A program made the translations under genes and the position numbers. A DNA stretch of 64,000 nt from contig NC_134371.1 in the NCBI RefSeq assembly GCF_035582795.1, positions 49,207,001-49,271,000 on the forward strand, read 5' to 3'. This DNA is from Mycteria americana. Taxonomy: Eukaryota > Chordata > Aves > Ciconiiformes > Ciconiidae. The notes below the pieces were generated by a model, which was not told where the DNA came from, ran no database searches, and saw nothing but the letters and a program-made list of their open reading frames with translations. This document shows, in pieces, positions 1 to 9,824 of the stretch; the first letter of the stretch is position 1, and each line of letters opens with the position of its first letter.

Positions 1-1480
1 GCCCGGGGAGCGCCGGCAGCCCCTCGCCCTCAGCCGGGCGCTGGCCGGCGCCTTCCCGCAGCCGCCGCCGCGGCTCCGCGGGTGCGGGACGGGTCGCGCC
101 GGTCCCGAAGCCCTCCCGCGCCGCTTCCGCCCGGCGCGGCCCGGGGACGGGGAAGCGGGACCGGCGGAGCGGCCGCCCCCGACCGGGCGAGGCGGCGGCT
201 GCCGGGAGACAAAAGGCCGCCGTGTGGCCGCCTCTGCGGCAGCGCGGGGTGCGCGGCCGCTGCCCCTCCTCGGGCAGCCTGCGGCAGCGACGGGGTCTGC
301 CGCCCTGGGCGCAGCCCGGCCTCCCTCCCCGCCTCGCTGCGGCGCGGAGCTCCGAGGAAAGACCGTCTTGTTATTAACGGTAATAGGCGGCCATGCGTGC
401 CGAGGGCAGCGGGGCGCTGGCAGCCCGCGGGAGCAGGCGGCTCCGGTGCCGGGCTCCGGAGCGGATGCCGAAGCCCGTGTGAACAGTGTTAACCCCAGGT
501 AGAAAGCCGAGAGGGAATAAAGCGAGTCCTTACAACCCGGTGTTCAGGTGTGGTGGCAAAAAGAAAGGGGGCGGCCACCTTTTACTGGGCACCGAAGCTC
601 CTGAATTATAAGTAACAATAACTAGATCGCTTCAACGCTGCGGTTTTTTTCCTCTGGTACGGCATGTTGTGCGTTACCGCGTAAGTGGTGCCGAGGCATG
701 CGGGGGCACGGCAGAGCGTGGCAGCGGGAGGGGCACCGGGCGGTGCCCAAAGTTCCCGCTGTCCCCGCAGGAGCAGAAAGCATCCCTCCGGGTAGGGGCC
801 GCGGGGCTGGGGCGCTGGGGAGGGAGGAGGGAGGGAGGGAGGGAGGGAGGGGCTGCTGCCGGGCTGCCCCCTCGCAGCCGCTGCCGCAGTCCTCCTGGCT
901 TCCCGGGAGGTTTCCCTGGGACCGGGACCGGGAGCGGGAGAGGCAAACTCTCAAGTTGTGCCCGGGGAAAAGTTGCCCGGCTGGGGGGAGTCGGGCGGGA
1001 TCCGGAGCGCCGGCTGGCTCTCTTTGGTGCTGGGTTCCTCGGCAAACCGGGGGAAAAGGCAGGCTTTGCCTAGGAAGCTTCCCGTGGTCGTATGGAGAGA
1101 AGGGGAGAAAGAAAACACGTCTTCGGAGCGGCGCCTCGCCTTGTTCCGTCTGCTGCCCTTCTGGCCAGGTTGGAAGAGGGGCGGAGGACAGCAGGAGCAC
1201 TGCTCCGTGCCCTGCCCGGTGCCGGCTCTCTCCGCTCGTAGCCCCTCCTCAGGAAACAGTCCGAGCCCTCGTGGTGAAGAACCAAACCAGCAAAAGTTGG
1301 ATCTTTTGGGGAAAGGGGGCCTGGGGGGCGCCGAGCCCGGCGGCTGCCGCCTGCCGCACGCTCGGCAGCGGCGGAGCGCTCGCCGCGGCTGGGACTTGAC
1401 CTGCAGAGGGCAATAGTTGGACGCAAATGCTAACAAAGGCGGGCAGGCTCCTTGGCTCGGCACCGCGGCCGGGACAAGAA
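1..1480. promoter_or_regulatory. CpG island (first of a cluster)
   Basis: The stretch is very GC-rich with dense, undepleted CpG dinucleotides, as in an unmethylated vertebrate promoter island. Long open frames exist on both strands and in several frames at once, which is what GC-rich, stop-poor DNA gives by chance, and none shows a recognisable domain. An AATAAA occurs near 517, but nothing else suggests a 3' end. An island this size usually marks a promoter or the first exon of a widely expressed or developmental gene. The strand and gene are unknown, and the island may continue beyond the left edge of the window. Confidence 0.8.
821..852. repeat. (GGGA)n simple repeat
   Basis: A purine run made of about seven GGGA-type units lies inside the CpG island. 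Repeated G-triplets of this kind can form a G-quadruplex on the plus strand; that is inference from composition. Confidence 0.8.
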
Positions 1481-1494
1481 TGCTGTGTAGGTAG

Positions 1495-1800
1495 GCAGCA
1501 GTGCTTAATTAATGTATATTGAAACAAAAGATCGGGTAAATTGTTTGATTTGTCTTTAGGCTACGTTTTCAAGGCTAATCTAATTCATAACTGTTAGATT
1601 TATTCTAAAGAGATTAACACAAACTTCCAGGAGAGGCGTGCGGTTAACTCCAGAATTACCCCAAACACTAATTGTTTACCGGAACATTTACATTCAGCCC
1701 CTTGGATTCGTGTTATTAGCGTTATTATTCTCTGCTAATCAGATAGGCGAGGTGGAAACGAGCGGGAGCTTTCCTAATTGTTGCAGCGATTGACAGGGCG
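1495..1800. promoter_or_regulatory. Candidate conserved regulatory element between CpG islands
   Basis: This AT-rich, repeat-free island in otherwise GC-rich DNA carries many homeodomain-type cores (TTAATTAA near 1,506, CTAATC near 1,577, CTAATTG near 1,669, CTAATC near 1,735). At its right edge CGATTGACAG at 1,787-1,796 is one base from the PBX-MEIS composite site TGATTGACAG. Sharp AT-rich blocks between CpG islands at developmental loci are commonly deeply conserved enhancers or promoters. Conservation itself cannot be judged from one sequence. Confidence 0.35.
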
Positions 1801-2110
1801 ACCGCCAGACTTTGTAGGAGGAGGCGGCCGCCGCCCGGCGCCCTGCGCGGCGGTGAGGGGCGCGTCGCGCCTGGCCATTGTCTGCGGGGCCGCGCCGCTG
1901 CCCTTCAGCACCGGGCGGGCGGACAGCGCCCGGCCCCGGCCGGCCCCGGCCCCGCTCTCCCGCCGTCCCCGGCCCCGGCCCGGCCCCGGCCCCGCTCTCC
2001 CGCCGCCCCCGGCCGCGCAGCCCGGCCCGGCGCCTCCGCCCGGGGCTGGGGTGGGCTGGGGAGGGATTCGCCTCCCATTAGTTCCAGCAGCGCTTTCCCC
2101 CGCTGGTGAC
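1800..2110. promoter_or_regulatory. CpG island with a 40-bp tandem duplication
   Basis: The block is GC- and CpG-dense. A GC-rich segment beginning CGGCCCCGGCCCCGCTCTCC occurs at 1,941 and again at 1,981, giving a clean 40-bp period in C-rich minisatellite-like sequence. The open frame running through it is a composition artefact with no recognisable domain. Confidence 0.65.
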
Positions 2111-2189
2111 GGATTTATTAGGGAGTGGAAAAGAGCACCCCGACGGGCGCACTTTGTCTCCCCGCCTGTGTGTGTAGACGCGGCTGCCG

Positions 2190-2300
2190 TAGACGTCTGC
2201 GGCTTGTGTACATATACAGCTTTAATAATTACATATACGTCTCTATAACCTCATTATTCAGGGAAGACTAGAAAACGCGAGCAAATTGGAGTGTTGGCAG
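2190..2300. promoter_or_regulatory. AT-rich block between CpG islands
   Basis: A short TA-rich segment (TTTAATAATTACATATA near 2,220) interrupts the CpG-rich DNA abruptly. It has homeodomain-like TAATTA and ATTATTCA cores. No coding signal is seen. It is a regulatory candidate by context only. Confidence 0.25.
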
Positions 2301-2365
2301 CAGGGGTGATTGCAGGTCTGGATGCACACTCCGTCTCTTCCCAACTCGCCGCCCCCTTCTTCCCT

Positions 2366-2380
2366 CCCCCCCCCCCCCCC
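2366..2380. repeat. Poly-C tract
   Basis: An uninterrupted run of 15 C residues. It is a length-unstable homopolymer and a likely site of assembly error. Confidence 0.9.
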
Positions 2381-2689
2381 AAATCATATTTATCTGAGAT
2401 TATGTCAAATTTCAGTGATCGGAAATGTCTTGCCCAAAAGCCATTCCCTCTGGAAAAAGTCAAAAGGGTTCCTGGCATTAAAACGACCTTGCGTCATTCC
2501 TGATGAAATTAGCAGCGCTGCATGTTTAGAGCTTTGCTATGGATGCACTTTGGTCACAGTAAGAAGTAAGAGATTTGGGGTGTAACCCCCCGTCTGAGCA
2601 GGAGCCGTCTGCTTTCACTAGCTGCGAATCCCGAGACCAGCACTCGAAAGCGCCTTAGACCCGCAGTCCATTTTTTACTTGTCTTTAAG

Positions 2690-3160
2690 TGCAAGCGATG
2701 GGAATTGCTAACCTCGGCTAAGAAAATTTCATTTCCCCCATCCTGCTAAACGGTTCTGGTCGACATATGTTTGTTATCAGAGAGAGGTGCTATGAACACA
2801 GAGCCATTTTCTTAGCAGCTCTTTGACTCTGTGTTACCATAGTCCCACACGGCATTGGTCCTTTCCCGTTGGGAAGTCATGAATAAGAGACTATGAAGCT
2901 TGCACGTCAGATCTTCCTCAATTAATCCACCATTAGCATGTTTGGGATCCTCTACTGGATGGTTAACAGCAGCTTTGGTAACTGTATGCTGTCCATACCC
3001 AATTATGCTCTGCTAAAAATGAACTCTGCAGAACAACCTTCCTGAGCTGTCAGTGTCTCCCGTTTTCCTATTTTAACGCTTGTGTGTAGTGGCAGGCGAC
3101 AGATGGTGTAGATCAGATCGATTTGATTGCATTAGGCGATTTTTTTTTCCTCCTCTCCCC
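2690..3160. promoter_or_regulatory. Candidate conserved noncoding element
   Basis: This moderately AT-rich, repeat-free segment has no sustained open frame. Its site vocabulary is enhancer-like: AATTAATCC and CCATTAGCATG near 2,920-2,940, GGTTAACAG near 2,961, CCCAATTA near 2,998 and CAGATGG near 3,100. It lies between CpG islands of the same cluster. Function is inferred from composition and context. Confidence 0.3.
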
Positions 3161-3533
3161 CCCGACTCCTTTTCTGGAAGCCCACATTCATCTGAGAGGC
3201 GATCGCCGGGGACATGGGAAGCAAGAGCAGCCGCCGATGTGTGAAAGCAACGAGACATGGCCAGCCAGAGGCGCCGGGGTCCCTTCCCGGGGTTTGTTAA
3301 CACGGTAATCCGGCACCAGGAGAGAAAGCTGCTTTCTGCTGCCCAGAGCCCATTCCCCATCACACATCAGATGACTCCCTGGTTTTACACACAGTTGGAG
3401 TTCTGCTCGAAACCTGGATTTAAAGGGTAAGCGCTTCAATAGAGGTGGATTTCTGGTGGTTACTCGGGTAGGTGGCGAAAGGAGCGAGCTCCCAGCGATT
3501 TTAAAAAGAGGCTGCCTTTGAGCGGGAATGAAT

Positions 3534-3608
3534 ATTTTCTTCCTTCCTCCTTTCTTTCTTTTCCCTTTCCCCCTTTTTTTTTTTCCCCCGCGCCCCCTCC
3601 CCCTTTCA
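3534..3608. repeat. Polypyrimidine tract
   Basis: About 75 bp of almost pure C/T on the plus strand, broken only by a short CGCG near 3,589. Long mirror-like pyrimidine tracts near promoters can be nuclease-sensitive or triplex-forming; that property is inference. Confidence 0.75.
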
Positions 3609-3789
3609 CCAGCGAGCCCCCTAATTCAGAACAATTTCTCGCACGGAAAGACATCGCGCCTCTCTATTGACGGATGGGATCGATATTCCCCCCTCTGAAA
3701 TTTGCTTTTCGTGGCAACCCCGAGCTCTGCTCAGAGCTCCGCTCCCGATAGCTTAATTGTTTAATTCCCTCCATCCGTTCCCCTCCCTT

Positions 3790-4134
3790 CTGTCTCCCCC
3801 CCCCGCCCCCCCCCGGGCACGGCAGAGGCGGCGGAGGTGCCCCCCGGGGCCCTTCCCTGGCCCCGCCGGGCTGGGGCTCCGGCGCCCGGCTCTTTCGGCG
3901 GGGGAGCGGGGCGGCAGCGCCGATAAACATGGCTTTCGGAGCCGGTGAACAAAGGTATTTAACGGCGAGGCGCGCCGCCACGGGCACCTCCCGCATGCGG
4001 CGGAGAAGGTGCGAGGCGGGCAGCGCGCCGGGGGTTTCGCTCCCCGGTGCGCAGCGTGCCGGGGGGGTGCGCGCCCGGGCGCGCCGGTGCCGGGGCGGGC
4101 AGGGGCGCGGGGGCGGGCAGGGACCGCGGCGGGA

Positions 4135-4165
<31 letters not shown>

Positions 4166-4440
4166 CGGGGAGCGGCGCGGCGGCGGCCGGGGCTCGGCGC
4201 TGTCCGGCGCCGCGGGTGCTGAAGGGCCCGGCGGGCGGTGGGTGCGGCGGGCCGGGCCGGGCCGGTGCGGCGCCGGTGCGGGGCCGGGCGGGTGCGGGGC
4301 GGCCGCGGCGGCGGAGCTGGGCAGGGCAGGGGAAGTTTCGGAAGGCGCCGTATTCGCGGGGGAGCGGGGGATGCTTTTCAGGGAGGGGAAGGGCAGCGTC
4401 CGATGGACGTAGCGAGAACAAGGCTGGCGCCGCGCGGGTC
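3790..4440. promoter_or_regulatory. CpG island (densest of the cluster)
   Basis: Extremely GC-rich with continuous CpG and runs of GGCGGC between about 4,140 and 4,200. All frames on both strands stay open for 60-280 codons, giving proline-, arginine- and alanine-rich conceptual proteins that are typical noncoding shadows. The island is followed at about 4,590 by an abrupt fall into AT-rich sequence. It is a likely promoter, but no TATA box or start codon stands out enough to assign a transcript or strand. Confidence 0.75.
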
Positions 4441-4589
4441 TTCCTTTCCCCCAGAATGGCGTTCTGTAATGTGAAAAGAAAAAACCCCACACCCCGAAGT
4501 TTGGATTTCTGCCTAAATCGCGGTGCATTTGTGGAGCGCCTCCAAATTTCGGAGAATGTCGGTCTAGGTGTATCACTGTAGAGTGGTTT

Positions 4590-5080
4590 CGCCACGACTC
4601 GGTGCGTTTTACTTTTTCAAACGGCTTTTGTTCAAGTTGAAGGCAACCCACTGCATCAGTTATTTGAGTTCCAACGCCAGCTAATGGGGTTACAGCCTTC
4701 AATTTCACAGCGGGGAAAAATTACAGTGTTTGTTATTTACTTTCTATCTGCCATTTAAAATGCAACTTGAAAGCTTGCTGTGTTAGAGGAATACAGGAAA
4801 TTACACCTAAAATGAGATTAAAATAGAGGAGAGTGAGTTGGATTTTTTTTTTTTTTCAAATTTAAGGTAACGTGGCTATCAGAGTATTTTTTTTCTTTCT
4901 CTCTTTGTTTTTCTCTTTTCTCTCAAATTCAGACAAGAGTCTGCGTTACAAAACAAATGCTGTCTTCTCGTATGTTTTCGTAGGAAGCGTAGTGGTAATA
5001 TGTCAAGCAAGGCAAGGGCTCATGTGGAGGAAGGAATCTGTAGAAGAAGCAAGCATCTTGTATTAATTTCAGTTGGAATC
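4590..5080. promoter_or_regulatory. AT-rich segment between islands, possible enhancer
   Basis: The sequence is AT-rich, unique and free of recognisable repeats except a 14-T run at 4,843-4,856. It contains CAGCTAATGGGGTTA near 4,677 and several TTTAAA and TTATTTA cores. A 64-codon frame at 4,872-5,066 is rich in phenylalanine and serine from T-runs and is not convincing as coding. Regulatory potential is inferred from context. Confidence 0.25.
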
Positions 5081-5352
5081 TAATCAACAAGCTGGTCAGT
5101 TACCGGGTGCGGTGGATAACGAGAGCTGTGCGTGCTGCATAATTACTCATGGCTGAAGAAGTGCGGAGTACCCCCGCTACGTGCGGGTTTTGGCCGTGCA
5201 TTGCTAGTTTCATTCCCCCTCCCCGTCACTCACACAGAAGCTGTCCTTAGCATCAGGAGCCGGGGTGAAATAGCCCGGAGAAGTTCCTAATCGCCAGGCG
5301 AAGTGTGCCGTGCCATGACGTTGCAGAGATCCTTTCTATTTAGTTGGCGAAC

Positions 5353-5366
5353 AATAAACGTTTATT
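5353..5366. promoter_or_regulatory. Perfect palindrome of two forkhead-like half sites
   Basis: AATAAACGTTTATT reads identically on both strands. Each half, GTTTATT, resembles the forkhead core (TRTTTRY), and the related TTTAT core is also used by posterior HOX and CDX proteins. The palindrome sits just upstream of a CpG island (5,360-5,700), in a promoter-like setting. Confidence 0.4.
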
Positions 5367-5700
5367 ATCACCGCGGCAGATCATCAGACAAAGCTTCCCC
5401 CTCCCGCCTCCCCCAAGTACGAGCGCTGCTGATAAGGGAACCGCTCCGGGTGACAGGCAGAGCCGCAGGCGCCATTTGGAAACAACTTCTTTTATTTTTT
5501 TTTTTTTTTTTTTCCGCGGTTCGCCTTTTGCAAACACTTGCAGGGAGGCGGCAGGTGTCGGTGCGGAGGTGCGCTGCCGCTGCCGCTGCCCCCGCCCGCC
5601 GCCGCCGCCGCCGCGGAGCCGCCTGCCCGGCTCGGCGCCTCGCAGCCACCGGACTCTGCCGTTCGGGCACACGCGGGGAGCGAAGTGCGCGGAATTTGTA
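5360..5700. promoter_or_regulatory. CpG island upstream of the candidate exons
   Basis: GC- and CpG-rich DNA interrupted by a T19 homopolymer at 5,495-5,513, with GCCGCCGCC runs near 5,600. It lies 300-600 bp upstream of the best splice-flanked exon candidate, so it is the most natural promoter for a plus-strand transcript there. No TATA box is seen, and initiation from CpG islands is usually dispersed. Confidence 0.6.
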
Positions 5701-6008
5701 CTTTGAAGCCTTTTTCGCCTTAGATTTTTAGGGCACTAGGGAGGCCTGGCAGAGGAGTGCCTCTGCTGAGCTCGGAGCCTCTGCTATTTCTTTCTTTGAT
5801 TTTCCTTCCCTCCGTCGCTTTCCTTTCCGCCCTCCCTCCTCTTGGTAGCACAGCGAGGCAGTGTGAGTCAGGACTTGTAAAATGCATTTCCAAAGCCCAG
5901 ATGAAAAGTCTCTCAGGCGTGGCTGCGGCTTTATCGGAGCTCTCCCAAGCCCACCTATGCAAACAGATTTGTAATATTTGTGTGCTTAACCGTGCATCTC
6001 TTTTACAG

Positions 6009-6123
6009 GAATCTGTTGCTGCGTGTGACATCTCTTGCGAGCTCCCAGAGAGAATTGATGGAGCATACAGCTAGGGAATAGGATGCCAGAGAAGCACAGA
6101 GGAAGAAACCAGGCAATCACCAG
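6009..6123 (+). other. Candidate exon with strong splice signals
   Basis: The 115-nt segment is preceded by a pyrimidine-rich acceptor ending CTCTTTTACAG and followed by the donor CAG|GTAAAC, both close to vertebrate consensus. It contains a short upstream ORF (7 codons from 6,059) and then an ATG at 6,083 that stays open to the donor for 13 codons plus two bases. An in-frame TGA lies upstream of that ATG. Joined to the next candidate exon at 6,260, the frame continues. The exon could be 5' UTR, part of a noncoding RNA, or the start of a small protein. I do not recognise the encoded residues as any known gene's first exon. Confidence 0.4.
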
Positions 6124-6377
6124 GTAAACTCAACCATACTTTGATTTATTTCCTTTCACCTCGCCTGCAAGACCTTGCCCGCTCCAGTAAGGCAGCAGGA
6201 GAGCAGAGGGACTGTACGCGTGTGTATTAAACGCCCGCTCCTCTCGTTTGCCTCCGCAGGATGGGAAGGTTCAGCGTCCATTGGATATGGGACAAGATCG
6301 CTCGGCAACCCTTGTGGATTCTCCTTCTTCTAGAGGGGAATTATAGTTATGGATTTATTGTCCCGGTGCAGCACTTC

Positions 6378-6380
<3 letters not shown>

Positions 6381-6422
<42 letters not shown>
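6381..6422 (+). repeat. (CAG)14 trinucleotide repeat
   Basis: Fourteen perfect CAG units, uninterrupted. In the 6,261-6,443 frame they encode 14 glutamines; in other frames they would give serine or alanine, and leucine on the opposite strand. The repeat is long enough to vary in length between individuals. It follows CAC (His), as is common at the edge of glutamine tracts. Confidence 0.95.
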
Positions 6423-6423
<1 letters not shown>

Positions 6424-6522
6424 TTTCTGACTCTCTTCGGTGACGGGTATTCTTGGGTGGATAATACGGATTACGTTGTTATTGCTTAAGAATACGCGTA
6501 GTCGAGGAGAGTACCGGCGGCG

Positions 6523-6543
6523 GGCAGGCAGGCAGGCAGGCAG
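6523..6543. repeat. (GGCA)5 simple repeat
   Basis: Five tandem GGCA units at the left edge of the next GC-rich island. Confidence 0.9.
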
Positions 6544-6700
6544 CGCGACCGCCCCCAGCCCACCAGCTGGCTCCTAACCTTCTCTAGTTGCCAAGGTAGC
6601 ACCTTTTCCATCTTTTCCTACGCTTTGCAATGTTTCACTCTGTGTCTCTGCCCGGGCGGGGGGAGCTCGGACGCCCTGTCCCCTGCGGAGGGGGGGTGCC

Positions 6701-6731
6701 CGCGTGTGTGTGTGCGTGTGCGTGTGCGTGG
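6701..6731. repeat. (TG)n/(CG) alternating purine-pyrimidine repeat
   Basis: GTGTGTGTGTGCGTGTGCGTG-type sequence that is strictly alternating and therefore prone to Z-DNA formation (inference). Confidence 0.85.
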
Positions 6732-7399
6732 GAGCAAGCACAGGGCTGGGGAGGGCCGGGGAAAGGCTTGCCGAGCCTTGCAGGAGCACGCCGCGGGCGG
6801 CCCTGGCCCGCCGGGGGCTGCGGGCAGGGGTGACCGGGGGAGCCGGGGCCGCTGCGGAGTGCGCCTCCGCGGGCAGCGCTCGGCAGGCTGCGCCGGGGCC
6901 GGGGGGAAGGTGCTCGGGAAGCCCCGGTGCCCGGCCGGCAGCCCCCCCGCCCGCGCCGCGCCGCGCCGGGCGCCCGCGGCCCCTTGCCCCTCTCCGGCGG
7001 GGAGCGCGGGGCGGGGACGGGGGCACCGGGGCGGCGGCCCCGCCTGCCGGGGGGTCCCCACCCCCGGGACACGGGTTGCCCGCAGGGCCGGGGCGGCCCC
7101 GGCTCCGCCCGCACCCGCCGGCAGAGCCCGGAATGCCGGCCCCTCCGCGGCCGCGGCCCCCGCGCCCGCCGCAGCCGGGCGTGCGGGGCTGGGGCCTGCC
7201 GGCGGGCGGGGCGGTGCCGAGCACCCGTGCTAGCGAGGCAGGGGCCGCCCCGCACGGCCGGGGCTGCTCCCTACCCCCCCGGGAAGCCCCTGTTCCCCGG
7301 CTGCCGAGGGGTCCGGCCGCCCGGCAGGGCCGCCGCTGGGGAGCAGGTTGCTTCGAGGGGGTGATGCCCGCCTTGCCCCTTATCCTCACCCCGCAGTAC

Positions 7400-9250
7400 C
7401 AACCTGGTGAGGGCAGGATTAAGAACCCACCTTCACACCAGCCCCAGCTCAGCAGGTCGGGAAGCACCCAGCCGAAGGCAGAGCTCCTCAGCCTCTGAGG
7501 CCCCAGGCTGAGATACATGTCCAGGGCCAGGGCCAAGGGGTTGTTTCCCCCCGTGGAGCTCAGGCAGTGGCTTCTTTGCCCTCTCCCTCCTCCGCCCCCC
7601 CCAAAGAGCTCAGGACTCCCCAAATGCTACTTGCAGCTGGGCAGGTGGGAGACACAACCAAGGGAGTGTTGATTCCCATTACTGGCCAAGCCATGCCCCG
7701 GCTCTTTAACACAGAAGAAGAGGTGCATCCATCCCTCCCTCCAATCTGAGCAGCAGGGCATGGGCTTTGGTTAAAAGCCTGGTCAGCCTTTCAGATGCTG
7801 TGCTTAGGAAAATCCAGGCATAGCATTCATCCTTCCAGTCTTTTTTCCCCTGCTCCTCTGCCCCCAAGACTGGCAGAGGCAAGGAGCAGGGTGTGATCAT
7901 CCCCATGTTTTCCCATTCGAGTCCTCCCCACATGCCCAGATGATCCCAGGTCTTGTTGCCACATAGTCGCAATTGTGAGACCAGATTTCAGCCTTAAGTG
8001 AATTAGATCAGAAGCCATTTTAAAGCAAGACCATGAGTACTGTGATGAGATAGCCTTTTTGAATGGATCCTTCTCCAAGCTCAGCTATGATGAGGCTAAG
8101 AACGATTTCTAACATGGATAAGCCAGACGTGGGGTGACCGTTAAGTTGTGAGTGCGAGACGGGATGATGGAGAATGTCTTTCTCTCTGTCTCTTGCTTAG
8201 CGATTGAAAGGCCATCCATGTTCTTTTTAATTATTTCCAACAACTGCCAAAGGAATCTTATTCTGTTGCCTTCGGTAGCAAGTGGAGCGCTCGTTGTTAC
8301 ACAGATGTGTGGATCTGTTACTCTTTAGACACATCTTTGATGCTAGCACTCTGATACTCGTGTTTCTCTAATACCACTTGAAAGCAGATTTTTTCCTTGT
8401 AGTTTAGTATGTTCAACAGCCTCAGAAATAATGTTAAATTATGCTTTAAAAAGACACGATCAGCTGCTAAATCATAGTCAGTTCAGCACCGTAACACAGC
8501 CACATTCCCAAGTGCTGCAGGAACAGCGATGGAAACACTATTTTAAACATCCAGGTTTGTATTACAAACCTTCCTCTGATCTGAGCTTTTAGTTGACATT
8601 TTCCCTTGAGTCATGACTTAGAGTATTACCAGGAGTTCCCATTTCATCACATAAAGGATGTGGTTTTGTTTGCTCTTTGCTTGGTTGAGTATCTTGTGCA
8701 GTATGGATTGGACTGGTACCCATAAAGACAAGCTTAGCAAAATGTTTCTTTATACCTGGTTTCTTCTAGTTGCTTTCTGTTTAGCATGATGAGCTGGTTT
8801 TGCTGAATAATGCCTTAATGACAGGGCTGATGCATTTTTAATGCATGTACTCTTTGTCATTGTCAAAATTAACATTTTGATGATTGTAGATTTCTTTTCT
8901 CTAAAATCTTTTGGGAATTGCTATGATATGTGGGTTAAAAGAGTGAAGCTGTAAGGTCCGATTGGAGAAATACTGGATATGCTCACCAAAATAATTATAA
9001 AATGTTGTGTAAAGGCTCAATAGCATAAGGGCTCTTAGAATGATGTTTCCCAATAGCACGATCTCAGAGTGGCTCTCCTTGTTCATTAGCAGTTCCTGGG
9101 TCTGTCACGTATGTATATTGAAGGACAGAAGCAGTCATTTCTGAACAACAGATCTCTAAGAGGAGACTATTTATACTGCGGGCCTGATCCCAGGAATGCA
9201 GGTAGCTTCCACAGGACTGCTCAGGGGAGCAAGGTTGCTCATGTTAAATC
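7400..9250. other. Unique noncoding sequence, no gene seen
   Basis: GC content declines to the regional background. Frames are short and lack coding character. Around 8,820-8,850 a short inverted repeat, ATGCATT-TTT-AATGCAT, is visible. No recognisable repeat family or RNA gene is seen. Confidence 0.6.
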
Positions 9251-9261
9251 CAAAATATTTT

Positions 9262-9340
9262 GGGCCAAATCCTACCATTCAATGCAATAGCAAAGCCCCA
9301 ATTGATTTCACTGCGGGAAAGATTAGACCCCTAGTGAAAG
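9262..9340. repeat. Degenerate ancient amniote repeat fragment
   Basis: The GGGCCAAATCCTACC start, the internal CAATTGATTTCACTG and the GATTAGACCCCTAG end resemble the 'GGCCAAATCCTG...CCATTGATTTCA...AGGATTAGGCCC' relics that are abundant in turtles and crocodilians and sparse in birds. I cannot assign the family name from memory with certainty. Confidence 0.4.
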
Positions 9341-9824
9341 GGATTTTTATAACACTACACTTCCTATTTTTTTGCTTTAGAAATTGCGAATCCTGTGTGC
9401 TGACAAAATGAGTCTAAAACCCCCCTGCCTCTAATAGTCTAATGATATTTTATTAACAGCAAAAATTATACTAAAAGGCTATAGTGCAACATAATAAGAA
9501 ATTACTTTATAAATAAAAGGGTTTAATTGTACCAGTACGAGTATTTTCTGAGACAACATTTTAGAATGAGGTTCGTGGCAGCACCAACTGTGTGTTAACA
9601 GCTATTTTGGCGAGTGCATATTTAATTAATTTAGAATACTAAATTTCTGTTCTAAAACTGTTTTTGTAATCCGCATCCTGGTAGAAAATTAAATAAAGAA
9701 TTAGCCCAAAAAGAATTACTTGAACTTAGCCTTTTTTTAAAGGCCATAATCCTATGAAGATTTATATCTCTGGGTAATTTTATCCGCTGGAGTAGCCTCG
9801 AAGGCTGCTCCCATAGGTAAGTCT

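Larger units (their letters stand above)
6260..6595 (+). other. Candidate second exon with polyglutamine ORF
   Basis: The acceptor GTTTGCCTCCGCAG ends at 6,259, and a possible donor CCAAG|GTAGCA follows 6,595. From the ATG at 6,261 a frame runs 60 codons to a stop at 6,441-6,443. It begins MGRFSVHW, has a hydrophobic stretch PLWILLLLEG and then 14 consecutive glutamines. Splicing to 6,009-6,123 keeps this frame and adds 14 N-terminal residues, giving 74 residues in all. The intron would be only 136 nt. No homologue comes to mind, and the hydrophobic stretch is too short and interrupted for a confident signal peptide. A noncoding exon is at least as likely as a coding one. Confidence 0.35.
6500..7370. 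promoter_or_regulatory. CpG island (last of the cluster)
   Basis: Dense CpG through about 7,370 with a TG/CG alternating run at 6,701-6,731. Both strands remain open for hundreds of codons (up to 349 on the minus strand) with proline-, glycine- and arginine-rich conceptual proteins and no domain, so these frames are rejected as genes. CpG density falls sharply after about 7,400, marking the end of the island cluster. Confidence 0.75.

Noticed and set aside
500..530. AATAAA near 517 as a gene 3' end
   Set aside because: It sits in a CpG island with no upstream coding evidence, and the hexamer is common by chance.
698..1399. 233-codon plus-strand frame in the first CpG island
   Set aside because: Four other frames on both strands are open over the same bases, and no recognisable protein features are present.
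3753..4708. Minus-strand open frames of 249-280 codons in the CpG island
   Set aside because: Proline/arginine/alanine-rich products arise in every frame of this GC-rich DNA, and no domain, start context or splice structure supports them.
6574..7623. 349-codon minus-strand frame
   Set aside because: It overlaps equally long plus-strand frames and is a low-complexity, GC-driven shadow. Its one TH-repeat run comes from the (TG)n microsatellite.
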